From Streptomyces sp. NRRL S-646 (GTDB taxonomy: Bacteria > Actinomycetota > Actinomycetes > Streptomycetales > Streptomycetaceae): a stretch of 64,000 nucleotides of DNA. The stretch covers positions 248,001-312,000 of the forward strand of contig NZ_JODC01000013.1 of the NCBI RefSeq assembly GCF_000720765.1, in the 5' to 3' direction. The stretch's first letter is position 1; every line of letters starts with the position of its first letter. The notes beneath the pieces are model-generated. The model was not told the DNA's origin and ran no database searches. It saw only the letters and a program-made list of their open reading frames with translations. A program made the position numbers and the translations under genes. Below are positions 44,041 to 53,336 of the stretch, piece after piece.

Positions 44041-45261
44041 GTGAGACCCAGAACGCGAACGAAGCGCCTCACACGGGTGCTGATCACGACTGCCGTCGCC
44101 GTCGTGGCACCACTGGCGATACCCGCATCCTTGTCGGCGGCATCCGCCGCCTCCTCCGCGGAGCCCGCGCAGCAGCCGAGCCAGGCACAGCTCCAACAAC
44201 TGGACAGAGTGGCCAGATCACACTCGGCGCTCGGTGTCTTCGGTGACCCCGAGAAGGGCCATCCGATACTGATGCTTCCGGCCGGGACGTCAGCTGCCCA
44301 GAAGGCGGAGGTCAAGAAGGAGCTGCCGGCCGGCCTGCTGGTCACCGTCAAGATCAGCAAGGTCACGAAGGCCGAGGTGGACTCGGTCTTCAAGACGATC
44401 AAGGCGGGCAAGTGGAACAAGGACGCGCGCAAGTACGGCGTCGGCTACACCTATGACGGTGAGAAGGACAAGGTCGTCGTCAACCTTGAGGGCCCCAAGT
44501 CCGCCGCGCCCTCACTGAAAGTCCTGAAGCCGGACGCGATCGAAGTGCAGCCCGGCCGTTTCACGCCGGAAAACAACCGCTTCAACGACTACAACCCGTT
44601 CTACGGCGGAGGCGCGATCAAAAAGGACGGCTCTCGCAGCGAATACGACTGCACAGCCGGTTTCGCCATCAGGCACAAGCCCGACGGTGAAAAGCGCATG
44701 GTCACTGCGGCCCACTGCTTCTATTGGAACGACAAGATCAAGACCGCGGACGGGAAAGACTACGGCAACGTCACGTCGGTCCACCAGTGGCTGGACACCG
44801 AAGCCATCACGGGCAAGAACTACACCGGCCGCATCTACACCGGCGGCTACAAGGAAAGCGACAGCACCCTCTGGGTCAGCGACTACAGCAACTGGTTCTA
44901 CTGGGGCCGGCAGTTCTGTGTGAGCGGGGCGTCGACCTACAACCACTGCGGCCATCCGGTCTCGTACTCCACCTACGGGTCCTGCTACATCTGGCACGGC
45001 GCCACGTACTGCGTCGACCCGGCCGACCAGTTCCTCATCGACCGAGGCGGCAACAACGGCTGCGGATGCGGGAAATTCACGGCGCCGGGTGACTCGGGTG
45101 CGCCCGTCTTCGAACCGGGGTACCGAGGAGACGACGCGATCATCGGGGGCATGCACCGCGGCGCCGTCTGGAACTACAACGGCCAGGACCGCATGTTGAA
45201 CGTCAAGGTGAACTCGATCCTCAACAGCGCGAACGCCGAGATCGTGAAGGGCGACTCCTGA
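44041..45261 (+). CDS. Secreted chymotrypsin-like serine protease (S1 family)
   Basis: 406 residues from GTG 44041 (AAAGAGGG upstream). It has a twin-basic signal peptide (RTRTKR...; cleavage near SAASA), a ~130-residue propeptide-like region with an RNA-free helical/charged character, then a protease domain with His in VTAAHCF, an Asp candidate in WLDTEAI and Ser in APGDSGAPVF. Six or more Cys in the catalytic domain suggest disulfides. It resembles streptogrisin/alpha-lytic-type extracellular proteases but with a long Tyr/Trp-rich insertion around residues 275-310. Substrate unknown. Confidence 0.85.
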   Translation: MRPRTRTKRLTRVLITTAVAVVAPLAIPASLSAASAASSAEPAQQPSQAQLQQLDRVARSHSALGVFGDPEKGHPILMLPAGTSAAQKAEVKKELPAGLLVTVKISKVTKAEVDSVFKTIKAGKWNKDARKYGVGYTYDGEKDKVVVNLEGPKSAAPSLKVLKPDAIEVQPGRFTPENNRFNDYNPFYGGGAIKKDGSRSEYDCTAGFAIRHKPDGEKRMVTAAHCFYWNDKIKTADGKDYGNVTSVHQWLDTEAITGKNYTGRIYTGGYKESDSTLWVSDYSNWFYWGRQFCVSGASTYNHCGHPVSYSTYGSCYIWHGATYCVDPADQFLIDRGGNNGCGCGKFTAPGDSGAPVFEPGYRGDDAIIGGMHRGAVWNYNGQDRMLNVKVNSILNSANAEIVKGDS

Positions 45262-45358
45262 GACGTCGAGAAGGCGTCGGAGTACGCACTCCTCCTGACG
45301 CAGCACGTCAGCCTCGCCGGCTCCGTGCTTCGTGACCGGCGGCGCGGAAGCCGCAGGT

Positions 45359-45389
45359 CCGGGTGCCGCCCATCGAAGGCGGCACCCGG
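45359..45389 (+). terminator. Terminator after the protease gene
   Basis: A 12-bp perfect stem (CCGGGTGCCGCC / GGCGGCACCCGG) with a 7-nt loop, ~100 bp after the protease stop. The rest of the 300-bp gap (45262-45561) shows no gene and precedes the EIIC start. Confidence 0.75.
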
Positions 45390-45561
45390 GCTCGCACCCT
45401 CCTCCACGAGCGATCCACGAGCGACGCCGTGCCCTGCCGACCCCTCGCGCCCCGCAGCCGACGCGACCGCCCTCCCCCACCCACCGGCCCCCTCACCGGG
45501 CTGCGTTGACATCTCGGACCGCCGACCACAGGCGCCACCCACAAAACCGGAGTTCGCGACC

Positions 45562-46752
45562 ATGAACCACTCAGACAACCGGACCACCGCCCTGTCGGGC
45601 GCCCCCATGGACCACGGTTCCGACCGCAGCGGCCATATCGGCATCAGAATCGGCGGATGGCTGGCCTCCAGCACGCCCTACATGGCCCCCCTCGCCGCAG
45701 TCGGTGGTCTGTTGACCGTCCTCGCCTTCGCCATCAGCGGCCCTGGCATCACCGCGACGATGTCCACCGTCCTGAACGACGGCACCTGGACCCAGCACGA
45801 CACCTGGGCCGCACTGCTGCTGCAGACCGGTGCCACCGCGCTGAGTATCTTCGCACCGGTCGTCGCCGGGTATGTCGCCTACGGCATGGCCGGCCTGCCG
45901 GCACTGGCTCCCGGTCTCCTCGGCGGCATGGTGACCCTGAACTTCAGATGCGGCTTCCTCGGCGGGCTGATCGCCGGGCTGATCGCCGGTTCCGTCACCA
46001 TGCTGCTCCAGCGGATCACCGTTCCGCCGCGGCTGGGCGCCATGACCACCGTGGTGATCGGCCCGCTGGTGTCCACTGTGGTCACCACAGCCGTGGTCTA
46101 CGCATTCGTCGGACCGCAGATCACGTCTCTCTCCGATTGGCTGAGCCATGAGCTGCCCCCTCTGACCTGGGGAAGCAGCATCGTGTGCGGTCTGGTCCTG
46201 GGCCTGATGGTCTCCTCCGACATCAGCGGAACGATCAGCAAGGCCGCCATCGGCTTCGCCGCCACGGGCCTGGAGACCGCGCCGAACAGCCTCAACTTCA
46301 CGATCATGGCCACGGTGGTGGCGGCCGGCATGGTTCCGCCCCTGGCCCTGTCCCTGGCCACTGTGGTCCGCGGCTCGCTGTTCACTCCCGCCGAGCGAAC
46401 CTATGGAAAGACCGCCTGGCTGTTCGGCGCGGCCTTCGTCCCCGAGGGCGCCATCCCCTTCGCGGTGGCCGACCCCCTGCGGGTGGTTCCGGCCTCGACG
46501 GCGGGCGGCGCCGTCGCCGGTGCCGTGACCATGACGTTCGGCAGTTCCCTGACCGTCCCGTACGGCGGTGTCTTCGCCGCCGGACACCTCGGCAATCCCT
46601 TGGTCTTCGTGGCCGCCGTCGCCTTCGGCGTCTTCGTGACCACTGGCCTCGTGCTCGTCCTCAAGAGCCTGCGCCGCACGGCACCGGCCGCGAGCACCGC
46701 CCGCGTCGCCACCGGCACCCCCAAGAAGGCCGTAGCGGCCGGCCGAGCCTGA
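45562..46752 (+). CDS. Orphan PTS fructose-type EIIC membrane protein
   Basis: 396 residues with about ten hydrophobic segments and EIIC-Fru signatures (GFLGGLIAGLIAGS; EGAIPFAVADPLRVVPAS). EIIC forms the sugar channel of a phosphotransferase system. The EIIB and EIIA domains usually fused or adjacent are absent here and in neighbouring genes, so it would have to borrow them or work differently. ATG 45562 is chosen; ATG 45607 is a shorter alternative. Confidence 0.85.
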   Translation: MNHSDNRTTALSGAPMDHGSDRSGHIGIRIGGWLASSTPYMAPLAAVGGLLTVLAFAISGPGITATMSTVLNDGTWTQHDTWAALLLQTGATALSIFAPVVAGYVAYGMAGLPALAPGLLGGMVTLNFRCGFLGGLIAGLIAGSVTMLLQRITVPPRLGAMTTVVIGPLVSTVVTTAVVYAFVGPQITSLSDWLSHELPPLTWGSSIVCGLVLGLMVSSDISGTISKAAIGFAATGLETAPNSLNFTIMATVVAAGMVPPLALSLATVVRGSLFTPAERTYGKTAWLFGAAFVPEGAIPFAVADPLRVVPASTAGGAVAGAVTMTFGSSLTVPYGGVFAAGHLGNPLVFVAAVAFGVFVTTGLVLVLKSLRRTAPAASTARVATGTPKKAVAAGRA

Positions 46753-47081
46753 CCGCGGCGCCGGGATCGTGGGGAGTGCACGCGCCGGATCGGCAGCCTG
46801 AGCAGAACGCGGCTCCACTCGAGACCAGGTCAGGTTCCTCCTGACCTGGTCTCTTGTGCTGATCGGCTGATGGTTGGTCAGCTCGCCGGGTGGCACCTGA
46901 AGGGGAGCGCACGGGGTGCGCGTCAGGACTGGTCGGCTCAGGCCTGTGACCAGGTGTTCTGTGGTGGTGGCGTTGTGGATGCCGTAGAGAGCGCCCGCTT
47001 GAGCACCTCGCGTTCAGCGGTAGGCCGCGTCGCCCGAGGGGTCCGCGGCCGCGTTGTGGGCGGCGTATTGGCGGATCTCCG
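46753..47081. other. Convergent intergenic region
   Basis: 329 bp between the rightward EIIC gene and the leftward end of the phosphonate operon. Apart from the hairpin at 46821-46853 nothing is recognisable. Confidence 0.5.
46821..46853. terminator. Bidirectional terminator
   Basis: A 14-bp perfect stem (GAGACCAGGTCAGG / CCTGACCTGGTCTC) with a 5-nt loop, followed by TTGTG on the plus strand. It stands between convergent genes, so it can serve both directions. Confidence 0.85.
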
Positions 47082-48359
47082 TCATCGAGTGGCCCGTGTG
47101 CCGTCCACCGTGGCAGTCGGCAGGGACGGCGCGGGCACCCGCAGGGCCAGCGGGGCCGCCGCTCCCGCCGCGGCGAACAGGGCGCCCAGCACGAGCCACC
47201 CCTCGCGCGGGCGGTCGCCGAGGCAGAGCACCGCGATCAGCGCCGGTGCCACCGCGGTCGCGGCGCCGCGGCCCAGGGAGAAGAAGCCCTGGTACTGGCC
47301 GTGCATGCCTTCCGGTGCGAGCGAGAAGCTCAGCCCGAACGAGCCCGCCGACAGCCACAGTTCGCCGAAGGTGAGGGCGGCCGCGAACAGCAGCAGCAGA
47401 ACCGTCGCCGGCCAGCCGCCCATCCCGCCGGTGAACGCCACCAGCGCGCACGCGGCGAACAGGGCGATCCCCGAGTCGCGGCACATCCGGGCGGCCCGGC
47501 GGTTGTCCTCGGCGCCGCGGCTGAACCGTATCTGCAGACAGATCACCATCACCGTGTTGACGGCGACGATGCCAGAGACCAGGGCCGGCGGTGCCTCGGT
47601 GTGCTGGAGCACCCACAGCGGTACGGCGAAGGACAGCACCTGTGCCTGAAGGGACAGAACACCGCAGATCAGGGTGACGGCGGCGTAGCGCCGGTCGCGC
47701 AGGACCTGCCAGCCGGAACCGGTGCGCGGCGCCTTCTCGGCGGGCCGGGTCTCCCGGGCACGCAGCCACCGCAGGGGCACCGCCGCTCCCGGGTAGGTCA
47801 GCGCGGTGCACCACAGCAGGGCCACGTACCCGGCAGCGGTGTCGGCCTGGATGACCAGCGCCGAGGCCGCCGCGCCGATTGTGACGCCGACGTTGGTCAC
47901 CACCCGCAGGTAGGCCCGCAACCGCACCCGTTCGACGCCCTCCCCGACCGTGGCGACCAGCGCGCCGCGGGCCGCGGTGCTGCCCTGTTCGGCGAGGAGG
48001 AAGACCAGGATCAGCGTCAGGAACACCGGGAACGTACGGGCGAGGGCCAGCGCGGCCATCGTGGCGAACTGGACGCCGAGCAGGCCGGTGTACGTCCGCC
48101 GGGGGCCGAACCGGTCCGCCAGCTTCCCCAGCGGTACGGCACCGGCCAGCGCCGCCACCCCGGCGACGGTGAGGCCGGAGGCGACCTGGTGCACGGGCAG
48201 TCCTACGACCCGCGTGAAGAACAGGGTGCTGGTGGTCAGATAGAGCCCGCTGCCGACCGTCTTGATCAGCCATGACAGGGCGAGCAGCCGGGGTTCGCCG
48301 GGAGCGGGCAGAGCGGCGTCGAGCAGGGTACGTGCCCGGCCCTGAGCGGAGATGGTCAT
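47082..48359 (-). CDS. MFS transporter, phosphonate cluster exporter
   Basis: 425 residues from ATG 48359, with about 12 hydrophobic segments and the GKLADRFGPRRTY loop motif of the major facilitator superfamily. As last gene of the 12-gene phosphonate operon it probably exports the phosphonopeptide or confers resistance. The start overlaps the ATP-grasp stop (ATGA). Confidence 0.9.
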   Translation of the reverse strand: MTISAQGRARTLLDAALPAPGEPRLLALSWLIKTVGSGLYLTTSTLFFTRVVGLPVHQVASGLTVAGVAALAGAVPLGKLADRFGPRRTYTGLLGVQFATMAALALARTFPVFLTLILVFLLAEQGSTAARGALVATVGEGVERVRLRAYLRVVTNVGVTIGAAASALVIQADTAAGYVALLWCTALTYPGAAVPLRWLRARETRPAEKAPRTGSGWQVLRDRRYAAVTLICGVLSLQAQVLSFAVPLWVLQHTEAPPALVSGIVAVNTVMVICLQIRFSRGAEDNRRAARMCRDSGIALFAACALVAFTGGMGGWPATVLLLLFAAALTFGELWLSAGSFGLSFSLAPEGMHGQYQGFFSLGRGAATAVAPALIAVLCLGDRPREGWLVLGALFAAAGAAAPLALRVPAPSLPTATVDGTRATR

Positions 48360-49546
48360 GCCGCGGACCTGGCCAACTCGTGCAGCCCCGCGATGAACGT
48401 CTCCGCTGCCGTCTCGTCCGCGGCCGTGAAGTACGCCTCCAGATGCCCCGGGCTGGCGCACTCCTCGGGCGTCAGCACCTCCAGCACGCCGGGCAGGGCC
48501 AGTACGCGCTCGCGCAGGCCGGGCAGCGCGGGCAGCCGGGTACGGCCGATAGTCTCGGGGTGCGGTTCGCGGGCCGGGCGGCCGGGCTGTTCACCCGCCG
48601 AGACCCGGACGAACTCCTCCCACAGGTCCAGCCCGAAGGCGTGCCACCACATCCGGGAGATGCCCATGCCGCCCGGCCGTACGGCCACTTCGCCGATGAC
48701 CGGACCCGCCTGGGTGCGGAACACCTCCAGGTGCGTGACCCCGGCCGGCAGGCCGAGCGCGGTGACCACCCGGCGGTGCAGGTCCAGGACCTCCCGCGAG
48801 AACGGATCGGTCTGGTCGGCGACGTACCCGCTGTTCAGGTTCGGCGAGGTGCGAAGCGGCGGGAGGAAGTAGCGGGAGACGGCCGCGCGAGCCACGTCGC
48901 CGTTGTGGACGACGCCGTCGCAGTGGTACTCGTGCGTGAACCGCACCAGGCGCTCCACCTGCACCGGCAGCCGCTTGTCCGCGAGGTCGGCGAAGTCGCC
49001 GGCCCGGTGCCGCTCGGCGAACTCCTCCGGGGAGTCGACGCGGTGGGTGCATGTGGAGGCGGCGCCGAACACCGGCTTGATCATGACGGGCCAGCCGGTC
49101 CGCTCCGCCGCCCGGGGCACTTCGTCGACCGTGGCGGCCTGGGCGTAGTCCGTCACCGGGAGGCCGGCGGCGCGCAGCCTGTCCTTCATGGCCCGCTTGT
49201 GGGCGCCCCACAGGGACTGGTCGAGGCTCGGACCGGGCACGCCGAGCAGAACGCGGACCAGCCCGGCCGCCACCACGCTCTTCTCGGTGGCCGCGATGAC
49301 GTGGTCGACGGGGCCGTGTGCGGCGAGCTCGTACGCCGCCTGCTCGACCTGTGTCAGGTCGGCGAAGTTGTCGACGTACGCCACCTCGTGGTCGCGGTAC
49401 AGGTCTGCGTACACCTTGCGAGTGATGACGCGGACGGTCACGTCGGGCCGACGGGCCAGGGCCTCGAGGACCTCGGGCTTGTCCGAGTTGAGCAGGAGTA
49501 CCTGCCGGGTCACTGCTTCTCCGTGGGTTGAGGGGCCGCGGGTCAT
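48356..49546 (-). CDS. ATP-grasp amino acid/peptide ligase (second in operon)
   Basis: 396 residues with an ATP-grasp domain: lysine strand WPVMIKPVFGAASTC and metal-site segment GPVIGEVAVRPGGMG. Such enzymes activate a carboxylate as acyl phosphate and join it to an amine. Two ATP-grasp genes in a phosphonate operon strongly suggest a di- or tripeptide made without an NRPS, as for rhizocticins or phosphonoalamides. ATG 49546 overlaps the upstream stop; an internal GTG near 49513 with GGAGAA upstream is an alternative. Confidence 0.88.
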   Translation of the reverse strand: MTRGPSTHGEAVTRQVLLLNSDKPEVLEALARRPDVTVRVITRKVYADLYRDHEVAYVDNFADLTQVEQAAYELAAHGPVDHVIAATEKSVVAAGLVRVLLGVPGPSLDQSLWGAHKRAMKDRLRAAGLPVTDYAQAATVDEVPRAAERTGWPVMIKPVFGAASTCTHRVDSPEEFAERHRAGDFADLADKRLPVQVERLVRFTHEYHCDGVVHNGDVARAAVSRYFLPPLRTSPNLNSGYVADQTDPFSREVLDLHRRVVTALGLPAGVTHLEVFRTQAGPVIGEVAVRPGGMGISRMWWHAFGLDLWEEFVRVSAGEQPGRPAREPHPETIGRTRLPALPGLRERVLALPGVLEVLTPEECASPGHLEAYFTAADETAAETFIAGLHELARSAA

Positions 49547-50232
49547 GGGGCCGTGGGATGTGGTGTGTGGTGGTAGGTGACGGTGGCGGCGGCCTCGTCG
49601 ACGACGGCCCAGACGGGGGAGGGGCCACGGTCCGGGGCGCAGCGGGTGACGGAGCCCACGTTGACGACGTAGCGGCCGTCCGGCGCGAGCGGGACCGGCT
49701 CCCCGAACCGTACGGGCAGGCGTTCCACCCGCACCGGGCGGCCGGTGTCACCGGGCCACAGGCGGTACAGGGCACTGCGGTGATGGTGTCCGTGCACCAG
49801 CGCCCGGCCGGGAAAGTCCGCCTCGGCGGGGCACCACAGCCCCGGCTCCAGCTCACGCCACGGCAACGGGTGGCCGTGGCAGTACAGGGCGAAGTCGGTG
49901 CGGTGCTCCAGGGGGGCGTCGAGCAGCGGGCGGGTCCAGTCGGGCAGGCGGTGGTCGGGCACCAGGGCGCGGATCCGCTCCTCCTGGTTGCCCCGCAGCA
50001 GCCGTACCCCGTCCAGGAGCCGGGCGAGTTCGGGGTCCGGGTCGAAGACGTCGGCCAGTCGGCCGCCGAACTCGTACCCGGCCACCTCCCGTTTCCCGAT
50101 CCGGCACTCGAAGACGTCGCCGAGGCAGACCACCCGGTCCACCCGCTGCTCACGGATCCCCTCCAGAACGGCCCGCAGCCGCGCTGTGTCCCCGTGAATG
50201 TCGGTCACCACGGCATGGCGCACCGCTCTCAC
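49543..50232 (-). CDS. Calcineurin-like metallophosphoesterase
   Basis: 229 residues with the family metal-site motifs: TDIHGD, CLGDVFE, a GNQEE variant of GNH(D/E), CHGH and VHGHHH, and a late NVGS. It hydrolyses phosphate esters in most relatives. In this operon it might remove a phosphate added by the HPr-kinase-like enzyme or act on a nucleotide-linked intermediate; this is inference. GTG start and stop both overlap the neighbours (GTGA, ATGA). Confidence 0.85.
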   Translation of the reverse strand: MRAVRHAVVTDIHGDTARLRAVLEGIREQRVDRVVCLGDVFECRIGKREVAGYEFGGRLADVFDPDPELARLLDGVRLLRGNQEERIRALVPDHRLPDWTRPLLDAPLEHRTDFALYCHGHPLPWRELEPGLWCPAEADFPGRALVHGHHHRSALYRLWPGDTGRPVRVERLPVRFGEPVPLAPDGRYVVNVGSVTRCAPDRGPSPVWAVVDEAAATVTYHHTPHPTAP

Positions 50233-51431
50233 CCGCTCGTTTCGATCCGCACCCGGCCCGCCAACTCCTCGCAGACACGGGCGGCGTCGGCCGCGTCCGT
50301 GCCGTCGGTGATGACGTGTCCGGCGCGGTCCTGCGAGCTGCGCACCGGGCGGACCAGGTCGCCGACCGCGACGTCCAGCTGGATCTCGGCGGTGGTGCCC
50401 CCGGTGTCGGGCAGGGCGATGTGCCGGACCGTTCCGGGCGGTGGGGTGAGGAAGCGGATGGCCGCTCCCCGGCGGGCGACGGGCGGGTCGGCGGGTGGAC
50501 GCAGCAGACCGAACGGGCAGCCCGCGGTGAGGCTCACCACGTCCAGGCCGTAGGCCCGGCGAAGCAGTTCACGGATCTTGTCGCCGCCGATGCGGTTGTG
50601 CGACTCCAGGATCCGCGGGCCCTTCCCGGTGACCTTGACCTCGGTGTGGGCCGGGCCCTCCGTCAGTCCCACGGCGTCCAGGAAGGCGTGGACGAGGGCG
50701 GCGACCTCCGCCAGGACGGGCGCGGGCAGGGCGCTCGGCTGGGTGTGCCCGGTCTCCACGAACGCGGTACCGACCAGCTTGTCGGTCACCGCCAGCACGG
50801 TGTGCTTCCCGTCGTAGGAGAAACTCTCCACGCTGATTTCGGGGCCGTCGAGGTACTCCTCGGCGATCGGCTGCGTGCCGCCCGCCGCTTCGAACGCCCG
50901 CCAGACCTCCTCGGCGGCCTGCGGCCCGGCCACCCGGAAGACGGCCTGACTGCTGGTGCCGGCCGCGGGTTTGAGGATGACCGGACCGCCTGTCGTACGG
51001 CAGAACGCGGCGAGGTCGGCCGCGTCGCGCGGCGCGGCGGTGTGCACCGGGCCGATGCCGCGGGCGTTGAGGATCTCCCGCATGCGCTGCTTGTCCTGGA
51101 GCAGGCCCACGGTGTGCAGCGAGTTTCCGGGCAGGCCGAGCCGCTCGGCGAGCGCGGCCGTGGGCAGCAGGCCGCGCTCGGTGAGCGACAGCACCCGCCC
51201 GAAGGGGCGTTCGGCGTGCAGCGGAGCCAGGGCGGCGTGCAGTGCGTCGGTGTCCGCCAGATCCACGGCGAAGGCCATGTCGGCCTCTGCGGCCACGGGC
51301 GGCGCCGGCTGCGCCGCGTCGTGCACGAAGACGGTGTCGATGCCCAACGCGCGGGCCGCGCGCACCAGTTGCGGGGTGCCCGCGAGCACCGCGATACGCG
51401 GTGTCGCGGGCACCTGCTGCCCGAAGGTCAT
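50229..51431 (-). CDS. ATP-grasp amino acid/peptide ligase (first in operon)
   Basis: 400 residues with an N-terminal Rossmann-like domain, the lysine strand GGPVILKPAAGTSSQ and the carboxyl metal-site segment HTEVKVTGKGPRILESHNRIGGD. It resembles L-amino acid ligases of the BacD/RhiM class and is distinct from the second ATP-grasp protein. It likely forms one of the peptide bonds to the phosphono amino acid. ATG 51431 overlaps the glutaredoxin-like stop. Confidence 0.88.
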   Translation of the reverse strand: MTFGQQVPATPRIAVLAGTPQLVRAARALGIDTVFVHDAAQPAPPVAAEADMAFAVDLADTDALHAALAPLHAERPFGRVLSLTERGLLPTAALAERLGLPGNSLHTVGLLQDKQRMREILNARGIGPVHTAAPRDAADLAAFCRTTGGPVILKPAAGTSSQAVFRVAGPQAAEEVWRAFEAAGGTQPIAEEYLDGPEISVESFSYDGKHTVLAVTDKLVGTAFVETGHTQPSALPAPVLAEVAALVHAFLDAVGLTEGPAHTEVKVTGKGPRILESHNRIGGDKIRELLRRAYGLDVVSLTAGCPFGLLRPPADPPVARRGAAIRFLTPPPGTVRHIALPDTGGTTAEIQLDVAVGDLVRPVRSSQDRAGHVITDGTDAADAARVCEELAGRVRIETSG

Positions 51432-51733
51432 GCCACGGGCTCCGGCTGGGTGTCCATGGCGGTTCCCGCCTCGGGCGTCACCGTCTCCGGGTCGCCGAAG
51501 CGCTCCTTGAGGTAGGCGATGATGTCGGCGTTCTCCCGCAGCTTGCCCGGGATGACGGTCGCGCCGTCGACCAGGGCCGGGATGAACTTGCTGCCAGTGG
51601 TGCGGATCAGCTCGTGCCGCTCCTCGCGCGGCTTGGGCACGTTGATGTTGATGTAGGAGACCTGGAGCTTGGTGAGCAACTCGCGCACCGGCTTGCAGTC
51701 CGGGCAGGTCTCCCGCTGGAACAGGACGAGCAT
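51428..51733 (-). CDS. Glutaredoxin-like thiol-disulfide protein
   Basis: 101 residues. Thioredoxin fold with active site CPDC (RETCPDCKPV) near the N-terminus and the cis-Pro region KFIPALVDG. A ~20-residue tail extends past the fold. Why a phosphonate operon carries it is unclear; it might reduce a partner enzyme. The start shares one base with the aminotransferase stop. Confidence 0.85.
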   Translation of the reverse strand: MLVLFQRETCPDCKPVRELLTKLQVSYININVPKPREERHELIRTTGSKFIPALVDGATVIPGKLRENADIIAYLKERFGDPETVTPEAGTAMDTQPEPVA

Positions 51734-52875
51734 CAGCGGCCCTCCTCGTGGAACGTACGGATGATCTCGCCGACGCCGGAGCCCGGTGTGAAGGTGTGGC
51801 CCAGGTCGAGCAGGGCCATCTCCAGGGCGCCGAAGATCCCGCTCAGGTCGAGGGCGTCGGCCGCGCCCACGTGTCCGACCCGGATGAGCTTGCCCTTGAG
51901 ATGCGCCTGGCCACCGGTCATGGTGACGCCGTACGAGGTGGACAGCGTCTTCAACAGCTGCCCGGTGTCGATGCCCTCCGGCGCGAGGGCGGAGGTGATG
52001 ACGTGGCTGCGCCGGTTCGGGGCCTGGACGAAGGTGCTGAAACCGAGCTTCAGCAGGCCGCGTTCGGCCGCCTTGCCGAGCACGGCATGACGCCTGCGGA
52101 AGGCCTCCATGCCCTCCTCGTCCAGCATCTTCAGCGACTCGTGCAGGGCGAGCAGCAGGGACACCGCGGGAGACGAGGACGACATCGGGTAGAACTGGCG
52201 CAGCCGCTTGAACGACCAGTAGTAGTTCGGCCCGGTGGACCGCTCCACAGCCGTCCACGCCTTGTCGGAGAGTGCGACGAAGGCGAGTCCCGGCGGAAGC
52301 ATGAAGCCCTTGTGGGAGGCGGCGAGGACCACGTCCAGGCCCCATGCGTCCATCTCCAGCTGGTGCACCAGCAGACCGCTGATGGCGTCGACGACCACGA
52401 CCACGTCGGTGTTGCGGAAGATCCGCCCGATCGCCTCGACGTCGTTGAGCGCCCCGGTGGAGGTCTCGCTGTAGACGACGAACGCGCCCTTGATCTCCGG
52501 GTGTTCGCGGTAGGCGGCCGCCACCCGCTCGGGGTCGGCGCTGGTGCCCCAGTCGCTCTCGACGACGTGCACGACGAGTCCGTAGGACTTGCAGATCGCC
52601 TGGAAGCGCTCGCCGAAGTAGCCGTTGGAGACGACCAGGACCTCGTCGCCGGCCGAGAAGCAGCCCGCGACCGCGGCCTCCATCGCACCGGTCCCGGAGG
52701 AGGCGATGGTGTACACGGGGGCGCTGGTGCCGAACAGCGGGGGCAGGGCACCGCTGATCTCGTGGATCAGCTGCTCCATCTCGGTGGAGCGGTGGTGGAT
52801 GATCTCGCGGGCCCCGGCCAGCAGCAGGCGCTGCGGCACCTCGGTGGGGCCGGGTGTGGCCAGCCGTAGCTTCAC
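51733..52875 (-). CDS. Class V (PLP) aminotransferase
   Basis: 380-residue fold-type I enzyme like alanine-glyoxylate/serine-pyruvate transaminases: ATPGPTEVP start, SSGTGAME phosphate loop, VVDAISG Asp and Schiff-base Lys in AASHKGF. 2-aminoethylphosphonate transaminase is in the same class, so the substrate could be phosphonoacetaldehyde, phosphonopyruvate or the keto acid made by the aldolase. With the aldolase present I favour the last. GTG start overlaps the YjbQ-like stop. Confidence 0.88.
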   Translation of the reverse strand: MKLRLATPGPTEVPQRLLLAGAREIIHHRSTEMEQLIHEISGALPPLFGTSAPVYTIASSGTGAMEAAVAGCFSAGDEVLVVSNGYFGERFQAICKSYGLVVHVVESDWGTSADPERVAAAYREHPEIKGAFVVYSETSTGALNDVEAIGRIFRNTDVVVVVDAISGLLVHQLEMDAWGLDVVLAASHKGFMLPPGLAFVALSDKAWTAVERSTGPNYYWSFKRLRQFYPMSSSSPAVSLLLALHESLKMLDEEGMEAFRRRHAVLGKAAERGLLKLGFSTFVQAPNRRSHVITSALAPEGIDTGQLLKTLSTSYGVTMTGGQAHLKGKLIRVGHVGAADALDLSGIFGALEMALLDLGHTFTPGSGVGEIIRTFHEEGR

Positions 52876-53336
52876 CGGCTGTTCTCCTTGATCTCGTGGG
52901 TGTGGGGGGCGGTCGCCGCGGGCCGGGGAGCGTCGACGAAGACGCGGCGGGTGGCGGGCTTCAGATCGAAGTCGAAGAGCACCACGCGGTGGCTCGGTGA
53001 CATGGCGAGGCGGCCGTCCCGGAAGGGGACGAGGAGACTGGTGCCGAGCAGCGACGACTTCAGGTGCGAGAAGCCGTTGGGGTCGGCGGTGGTCAGCTCG
53101 TGCAGATAGCGGCCGCCGTCGGCGGGGGACTCCGGTGCGATCCGTTCCAGGGTCCGCAACAAATCCTGCACGGCGCCCGGTTCATAGCGCATCACGGTGA
53201 GCCCGATGGTGCTGCCGTGCGCGAACACCCCGGCCAGACCGTCGCCGGTGCCGTGCTCCTGGAGAGCGGCGGCGATCCGGTCGGTGAGGTCGTAGTGGGA
53301 GTTGAGGCCGGTGCTCTCCACCGTCAGTTCGATCAC
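52872..53336 (-). CDS. YjbQ/UPF0047-family protein
   Basis: 154 residues matching the YjbQ family (GVFAHGSTIGLTVMRYEPG; LTTADPNGFSHLKSSLLGTSLLVPFRDGRLAMSP), a small trimeric fold with a conserved His cluster; some members have weak thiamine-phosphate synthase activity. Role in phosphonate synthesis unknown, but the GTGA overlaps on both sides make it an integral operon member. It may support the TPP-dependent decarboxylase. Confidence 0.82.
   Translation of the reverse strand: MIELTVESTGLNSHYDLTDRIAAALQEHGTGDGLAGVFAHGSTIGLTVMRYEPGAVQDLLRTLERIAPESPADGGRYLHELTTADPNGFSHLKSSLLGTSLLVPFRDGRLAMSPSHRVVLFDFDLKPATRRVFVDAPRPAATAPHTHEIKENSR

Noticed and set aside
51733..52875. Dedicated 2-aminoethylphosphonate transaminase
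   Set aside because: Same aminotransferase class, but the sequence features are of the general alanine-glyoxylate type and the aldolase suggests a different keto substrate. Left unassigned.
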